Shown here: positions 14,858-20,739 of the stretch, piece by piece
How positions within the stretch are numbered: position 1 is the stretch's first letter
Layout of the letters: every line of letters begins with the position of its first letter
Assembly (NCBI GenBank): GCA_964629975.1
Contig: CAZVUN010000040.1
Span: 1-20,739, forward strand
Length of the DNA stretch: 20,739 bases
From: G020354085 sp964629975
Lineage (GTDB): Bacteria > Pseudomonadota > Gammaproteobacteria > Acidiferrobacterales > Sulfurifustaceae
Direction of reading: 5' to 3'
The notes under the pieces: generated by a model
The model's database searches: none
What the model was told of the DNA's origin: nothing
The model's input: the letters and a program-made list of their open reading frames with translations, nothing else
Translations under genes and position numbers: made by a program

Positions 14858-14863
14858 ATTGTA
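14858..14863 (-). promoter_or_regulatory. Possible -10 box for rluE
   Basis: TACAAT on the minus strand matches five of six consensus bases and lies 20 bases before ATG 14837. No convincing -35 is visible. It overlaps the start codon of the divergent icd gene. Confidence 0.3.
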
Positions 14864-16227
14864 TGGCCGCCAGCCACATTCAGGTACCTGCCAACGGCAC
14901 GCGCATCACGGTCAACCCTGACCTGTCGCTGACCGTGCCCGACCGGCCGATCATTCCCTTCATCGAAGGCGACGGCACCGGGGTCGACATCACGCCGGTC
15001 ATGCGCCAGGTGGTCGATGCCGCGGTGGCCAGGGCCTATGGCGGCAAGCGTGCCATCGCGTGGATGGAGATCTACGCCGGCGAGAAAGCGGTCAAGGTCT
15101 ACGGCAACAACACCTGGCTGCCGCAGGAGACCATGGCGGCCATCCGCGACTACGTGGTGTCGATCAAGGGCCCGCTTACCACGCCGGTCGGCGGCGGCAT
15201 TCGCTCGCTCAACGTGACGCTGCGCCAGGAGCTCGATCTCTATGTCTGCCTGCGGCCGGTGCGCTACTTCAAGGGCGTACCGAGCCCGGTGAAGGAACCG
15301 CAGAAGACCGACATGGTGATCTTCCGCGAGAACTCCGAGGACATCTACGCCGGCATCGAGTGGAACGCCGGCACGCCCGAGGTGCGCAAGGTCATCGACT
15401 TTCTGCAGAACGAGATGGGCGTGAAGAAGATCCGCTTTCCGGAGACCTCGGCCATCGGCGTGAAGCCGGTGTCGCGTGAGGGCAGCGAGCGGCTGGTGCG
15501 CCGCGCGATCCAGTACGCGATCGACCAGGACCGTCCCTCGGTCACGCTGGTGCACAAGGGCAACATCATGAAGTTCACCGAGGGCGGCTTCAAGAACTGG
15601 GGTTACGAGCTGGCCCGCCGTGAATTCGGCGCGATCCCGATCGACCAGGGGCCGTGGATGCGCATGAAGAACCCGAAGAGCGGTAAGGAGATCGTGATCA
15701 AGGACGTGATCGCCGATGCCTTCCTGCAGCAGATCCTGTTGCGCCCGGCCGAATACAGCGTAATCGCCACCCTTAACCTCAACGGCGACTACATCTCCGA
15801 TGCGCTCGCCGCGCAGGTCGGGGGTATCGGCATTGCCCCGGGTGCCAACCTGTCCGACACCGTGGCGATGTTCGAGGCCACGCACGGCACCGCCCCCAAG
15901 TACGCCGGCAAGGACATGGTCAACCCGGGTTCGATCATCCTGTCGGCCGAGATGATGCTGCGGCACCTTGGCTGGAACGAGGCGGCCGATCTCATCGTTG
16001 CCGGCATGGAAGGGGCGATCCAGGCCCGGACCGTTACTTATGACTTTGCCCGCCTCATGCGGGGCGCCCGACAGGTGAGCTGCTCGGCGTTCGGCGGCGC
16101 CATTATCAAGCACATGGCCGCGCGCCGGGCCGGGCGCGCGGCGGGAAAGACCCAGGCCGGGAAGGCGGCGAAGAAGCCGGCGCGGCCGGCCAAAGCGCGT
16201 TCCAAGAAGAAGGCCCGCCGGCGCTGA
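14863..16227 (+). CDS. icd: NADP-dependent isocitrate dehydrogenase with basic C-terminal tail
   Basis: A 454-residue enzyme whose first 418 residues align with E. coli Icd (416), the TCA-cycle enzyme converting isocitrate to 2-oxoglutarate. Substrate residues include the GGGIRSLNVTLRQELDLY block; Ser115 is the counterpart of Ser113, the site phosphorylated by AceK in E. coli. NADP specificity is indicated by KYAG-x2-V and YDFARL, matching K344, Y345, V351, Y391 and R395 of E. coli. After the normal end (IIKHM) come 36 extra residues with 8 Lys, 8 Arg, no acidic residue and repeated AAKKPA/PAK-like units, resembling histone-H1-like tails. The Glu of the CSEFG segment is Ala here. It is transcribed divergently from rluE. 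Confidence 0.97.
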   Translation: MAASHIQVPANGTRITVNPDLSLTVPDRPIIPFIEGDGTGVDITPVMRQVVDAAVARAYGGKRAIAWMEIYAGEKAVKVYGNNTWLPQETMAAIRDYVVSIKGPLTTPVGGGIRSLNVTLRQELDLYVCLRPVRYFKGVPSPVKEPQKTDMVIFRENSEDIYAGIEWNAGTPEVRKVIDFLQNEMGVKKIRFPETSAIGVKPVSREGSERLVRRAIQYAIDQDRPSVTLVHKGNIMKFTEGGFKNWGYELARREFGAIPIDQGPWMRMKNPKSGKEIVIKDVIADAFLQQILLRPAEYSVIATLNLNGDYISDALAAQVGGIGIAPGANLSDTVAMFEATHGTAPKYAGKDMVNPGSIILSAEMMLRHLGWNEAADLIVAGMEGAIQARTVTYDFARLMRGARQVSCSAFGGAIIKHMAARRAGRAAGKTQAGKAAKKPARPAKARSKKKARRR

Positions 16228-16294
16228 CGTCGCGGTGAGGGCGGGCCGGCGGGGCGGTTATGGCCCCCGGGCGAGTCGCCACCCGGCAGGCAAG

Positions 16295-16318
16295 AAAAAA
16301 CCCGGCCGGGCCGGGTTT
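16295..16318 (-). terminator. Intrinsic terminator of the cold-shock gene
   Basis: AAACCCGGC / GCCGGGTTT form a nine-base stem with a CGG loop (16298-16318). On the minus strand the stem runs into TTTTTT (16300-16295), a classical terminator 34 bases after the csp stop. On the plus strand it is 71 bases after icd, with only TTT following, so it may also help end icd transcripts from the other side. Confidence 0.85.
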
Positions 16319-16351
16319 GGAAGAGCGGATTCGGAAGCGATCGAACGCCGG

Positions 16352-16561
16352 CTACCGCGGAACTGGCCGAATGTGCGAGGCCTGCGGGCCCTTGGGACCG
16401 TCCTGCACCTCGTACTCCACGCTTTGGCCTTCCTTGAGTGTCTTGTAGCCCTCCATCTCGATGGCGGAGTAATGTGCGAACACATCATCGCCGCCATCGA
16501 CGGGGGTAATGAAGCCATATCCCTTGGTGGCGTTGAACCACTTCACCGTTCCTGTCGCCAT
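16352..16561 (-). CDS. Cold-shock domain protein
   Basis: A 69-residue Csp with both RNA-binding motifs: KGYGFI (RNP1) and VFAHY (RNP2), preceded by the typical MATGTVKWFNATKGYG start. It binds single-stranded RNA or DNA as an RNA chaperone. The ending VEYEVQDGPKGPQASHIRP is common in Csp of proteobacteria. A good Shine-Dalgarno (AGGGGGAAG) precedes ATG 16561. The position next to clpS-clpA recalls cspD of E. coli, but I cannot tell CspD from CspA/E types with certainty. The 286-base gap up to clpS holds a perfect TTGACA on the minus strand (16682-16677) but no matching -10; a long cold-shock-type leader is possible. Confidence 0.95.
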   Translation of the reverse strand: MATGTVKWFNATKGYGFITPVDGGDDVFAHYSAIEMEGYKTLKEGQSVEYEVQDGPKGPQASHIRPVPR

Positions 16562-16740
16562 AAGACTTCCCCCTAGCTCGCGCGGCAAGCGCCGCGGTGA
16601 CATACAAAAACCGCGCGTTGGACACGATACCTGTGCCGCGCACGGTCAAGCGGCATCTTCCCGCATCCCACGACCATGTCAAGCACGCTGGCCCGCGCAC
16701 GCAGCAGAGGTCACAAATTTCGTGCCACAATGGAGCAGGG

Positions 16741-16768
16741 TTGAATTTTGCCGCCCGCGCCGCAGAAT
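16741..16768 (+). promoter_or_regulatory. Putative promoter of clpS-clpA
   Basis: TTGAAT (16741-16746) and CAGAAT (16763-16768) with a 16-base spacer, four of six matches each. The start would be near 16775, giving a leader of about 73 bases before ATG 16848, where no Shine-Dalgarno is evident. Confidence 0.35.
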
Positions 16769-16847
16769 GTACCTGGAACGCGACGCCGGGGTGGCGTGGC
16801 AAGTCACCGATAAACCGTTTGGCCACTGCCTGGTCTAAATTTTCACT

Positions 16848-17165
16848 ATGAGCGACAAGCAGCCGCAGTACCTAGAAGGCCCGGTAGTGCAGGAGGCCAA
16901 GCCGAAGCTGCAGAAGCCGCCGCTCTTTAAAGTTCTCCTGCTGAATGACGATTACACTCCTATGGAATTCGTCGTCGCGCTGCTCGAGCTCTTCTTCCAC
17001 AAGAGCCGCGAGGAGGCGACGCGGATCATGCTCCATGTGCACCAGAAAGGGGTGGGTGTGTGCGGGCTCTACACGCGGGAGATTGCCGAAACCAAGGTGC
17101 GGCAGGTACTGACATACGCGCGTGAGAACCAGCATCCGTTGCAGTGTACCTACGAGCCCGAGTGA
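16848..17165 (+). CDS. clpS: ClpS adaptor of the ClpAP protease
   Basis: A 105-residue N-recognin, matching E. coli ClpS (106). It binds proteins with N-terminal Leu, Phe, Tyr or Trp and delivers them to ClpA. The core shows LLLNDDYTPMEFVVALL with the Asn-Asp-Asp of the N-end pocket, MLHVHQKG with the His pair, CGLYTREIAETK and YARENQHPLQCTYE. The N-terminal 20 residues are the flexible extension that enters ClpA. The clpA start follows 51 bases after the stop, so the pair is almost certainly co-transcribed. Confidence 0.97.
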   Translation: MSDKQPQYLEGPVVQEAKPKLQKPPLFKVLLLNDDYTPMEFVVALLELFFHKSREEATRIMLHVHQKGVGVCGLYTREIAETKVRQVLTYARENQHPLQCTYEPE

Positions 17166-17191
17166 TTCAGGAACGGTTTATGCAAGAAGAG

Positions 17192-17209
17192 CGGGGGAAA
17201 CCCCGGAGG
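17192..17209 (+). promoter_or_regulatory. GAAA-loop hairpin next to the clpA ribosome-binding site
   Basis: CGGGG and CCCCG (17192-17196, 17201-17205) form a five-base stem closed by a GAAA tetraloop. The last paired G is the first base of the clpA Shine-Dalgarno GGAGG (17205-17209), seven bases before ATG 17217. It may tune clpA translation relative to clpS or stabilise the downstream mRNA. Confidence 0.4.
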
Positions 17210-17216
17210 CGCCAAT

Positions 17217-19490
<2,274 letters not shown>

Positions 19491-19499
19491 GACCGCGTC

Positions 19500-19522
19500 G
19501 GGCAGGCCGCGCCGGCCTGCCC
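19500..19522. terminator. Bidirectional hairpin between clpA and the anti-sigma gene
   Basis: GGGCAGGCCG and CGGCCTGCCC form a perfect ten-base stem around a CGC loop. It fills the 32-base gap between the two convergent stops. Neither strand has a T run after it, so it may act as a weak terminator or 3'-end stabiliser for both transcripts. Confidence 0.5.
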
Positions 19523-20266
19523 TCACACGCGCACGTAACTCCAGCCCCCGCGCAGGCGCAACAGGATCTGGTCGAGTGCCGAGGGCGCCGTCTCGACGTC
19601 CGGCAACAGCGGCACCACGCGTCCGGTTTCGAGCTCTATCCGCTGAATCGTCTTACCGCAGGCGAGAAAGCGGATGTTGCCGAAATCGCGCTGTATCTGC
19701 GCGATGCGCTCGCGCGCCGGTGAGGTGTCGGCGCGCAGCAGGTGCAACCCCTCCGCATTCGCAACCAGTTCCAGTCGCAGCGGCCGGCGGGCACGGGCGT
19801 AGGCGCTGATCATTTCCTCAATCGCATCCAGCGTCGCGCGCACCCGCGCCGGTTCCACGCTGGTGATGTGAAAGACCGCGCGCGTCTCGCCGGCCGGCGC
19901 GACGATGTCGAGATGTGCCGGCTGGATGGTCTGCGCGCCGGACGGCAGGTGGGCGAGCAGGTGCGGCTCGGCGGGGCGCTGCAGACCGAGTCCGATCGAG
20001 ACGCCGACAGCGAGCAGGATGCCGGCCGCGACAGCACCCAGCGCGACGTGTCGGACGCGCGCGCGACGCAACGATGCGTTGGCGGATCTCTCCCGTGCAG
20101 GCGCGGGGAAGGCCGCGCGCGCGAGTCGGCGCACGCGCCGCAATTCCTCGAGATGCCGCCGCAGCGCCGGGTCCTGACACAGGCGCGATTCGAGCTGGCG
20201 CGCATGCTCGGCGTCGAGCTCCCCGTCGAGGTAGGCGTTCAGCATCTGCGCGCGCGCGTCGTTCAT
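19523..20266 (-). CDS. Anti-sigma-like membrane protein with C-terminal DsrE-like domain
   Basis: A 247-residue protein in three parts. Residues 1-50 (LNAYLDGELDAEHARQLE... then DPALRRHL) match the N-terminal helices of anti-sigma factors that bind ECF sigma factors; the zinc-binding His/Cys pattern is absent (only C30). One membrane helix spans about 73-95. The outer half (about 127-247) resembles DsrE/DsrF-like proteins: AVFHITSVEPAR, LELVANAEGLHLLRAD, a conserved-type cysteine in RFLACGKT (C203), the LLPDV turn and the ending GGWSYVRV. DsrE-type proteins take part in sulfur transfer or binding through that cysteine. The start overlaps the sigma stop as ATGA, so the pair is coupled. Inference: the periplasmic domain senses a sulfur or redox signal and controls release of the sigma factor. 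Confidence 0.82.
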   Translation of the reverse strand: MNDARAQMLNAYLDGELDAEHARQLESRLCQDPALRRHLEELRRVRRLARAAFPAPARERSANASLRRARVRHVALGAVAAGILLAVGVSIGLGLQRPAEPHLLAHLPSGAQTIQPAHLDIVAPAGETRAVFHITSVEPARVRATLDAIEEMISAYARARRPLRLELVANAEGLHLLRADTSPARERIAQIQRDFGNIRFLACGKTIQRIELETGRVVPLLPDVETAPSALDQILLRLRGGWSYVRV

Positions 20267-20739
20267 GCGGTCACCTTGCGCAGACGGATCACGTTGTCCC
20301 GTGGCTCGCCCACGAGGTCGGCCAGCTCGGCGCGCAGCGCCTCGCGCCCGCGGCTGATGCGGCTGGTCACGGTCCCGGTCGGGATGTTGAGGAGCAGGGC
20401 GACCTCGGCGTAGGAAAACCCGGCGATGTCCACCAGCGATAGCACCTCGCGCTGACCGTCTGGCAGCGCCGCAATCGCGGCACGCACCCGCGCGATGGTG
20501 TCGTGGCGCTCGCCAAGCGGCTCGGTGGCGAGTTCGGCGTCCTCGCTCAGCGCATCGATGTCCTCGGCGTGGCGCGCACGCCGGCAGTGATCGCGCCAGC
20601 AGTTGTGCAGGATGTGGTAGAGCCAGCCGTCCAGGGCAGCCAGCTCGCGCAACTGACCAATGCCGCGCAGTGCCCGGGCGAAGGTTTCCTGTACCAGGTC
20701 ATCGGCCAGCGCGCGGCTGTGACAGAGCGCGAAGGCGGC
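20263..20739 (-). CDS. ECF-type RNA polymerase sigma factor, N-terminus cut by window edge
   Basis: The visible 158 C-terminal residues contain most of sigma region 2 (ADDLVQETFARALRG, then DGWLYHILHNCWRDHCRR, the -10 recognition part) and a complete region 4 (ALPDGQREVLSLVDIAGF, followed by the helix-turn-helix SYAEVALLLNIPTGTVTSR and SRGREALR). There is no region 3, as in extracytoplasmic-function sigma factors. The gene start and promoter are beyond the right edge, so autoregulation cannot be checked. Its stop overlaps the start of the anti-sigma-like gene by four bases, the usual layout for a sigma factor and its cognate membrane anti-sigma factor. Confidence 0.93.
   Translation of the reverse strand, partial: AAFALCHSRALADDLVQETFARALRGIGQLRELAALDGWLYHILHNCWRDHCRRARHAEDIDALSEDAELATEPLGERHDTIARVRAAIAALPDGQREVLSLVDIAGFSYAEVALLLNIPTGTVTSRISRGREALRAELADLVGEPRDNVIRLRKVTA

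Noticed and set aside
16644..16682. TTGACA and TTGACC on the minus strand upstream of the cold-shock gene
   Set aside because: No acceptable -10 lies at the right spacing (AAGATG or GAAGAT at best; TATCGT is only 14 bases from TTGACC), so no promoter is claimed.

Overview
The window is very GC-rich (about two thirds G+C by eye), almost fully coding, and looks like a chromosomal segment of a gammaproteobacterium. The run rluE, nudJ, mnmA, purB on the minus strand, with icd divergent from rluE, has the E. coli order, and csp, clpS and clpA follow as in many gammaproteobacteria. The proteins resemble their E. coli counterparts closely (NADP-type Icd, PurB, MnmA, RluE, ClpA, an FNR-like regulator). 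A DsrE-like domain and the FNR circuit fit a metabolically versatile, perhaps sulfur-oxidising, bacterium; that lifestyle is inference. No tRNA, rRNA, insertion sequence or CRISPR array was seen.

Left part (1-5815): a minus-strand zinc-ribbon/coiled-coil protein runs off the left edge. Divergent from it is a tightly packed plus-strand operon: an exported alpha/beta hydrolase, an 818-residue polytopic membrane protein with an internal spermidine-synthase-like domain, an exported isoaspartyl-methyltransferase-like protein and a class I SAM methyltransferase. Three successive SAM-fold proteins, one membrane-bound and one apparently secreted, are unusual.

Middle (5938-8656): an FNR-type regulator, convergent with an M42-like metallopeptidase. 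The peptidase is divergent from a HIG1-type two-helix membrane protein, and an FNR box (TTGAT-N4-GTCAA) lies between them. A thioredoxin with a WCPPC active site follows after a strong terminator. The likely logic is an oxygen-responsive regulator controlling a hypoxia-type membrane protein close to its own gene.

Minus-strand block (8664-14837): rluE, nudJ, a stand-alone cyclic-nucleotide-binding-domain protein, mnmA, purB, an uncharacterised cytoplasmic protein, an NlpC/P60 lipoprotein and a secretin-like exported protein. hflD, which lies between mnmA and purB in E. coli, is missing here; the CNBD gene is an extra insertion.

Right part (14863-20739): icd with a 36-residue lysine/arginine-rich tail, a cold-shock protein with a clear intrinsic terminator, clpS-clpA, and finally a minus-strand sigma factor (cut by the right edge) overlapping by ATGA an anti-sigma-like membrane protein whose external half is a DsrE-like domain. 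This sigma/anti-sigma-DsrE pair is the most novel-looking system in the window.
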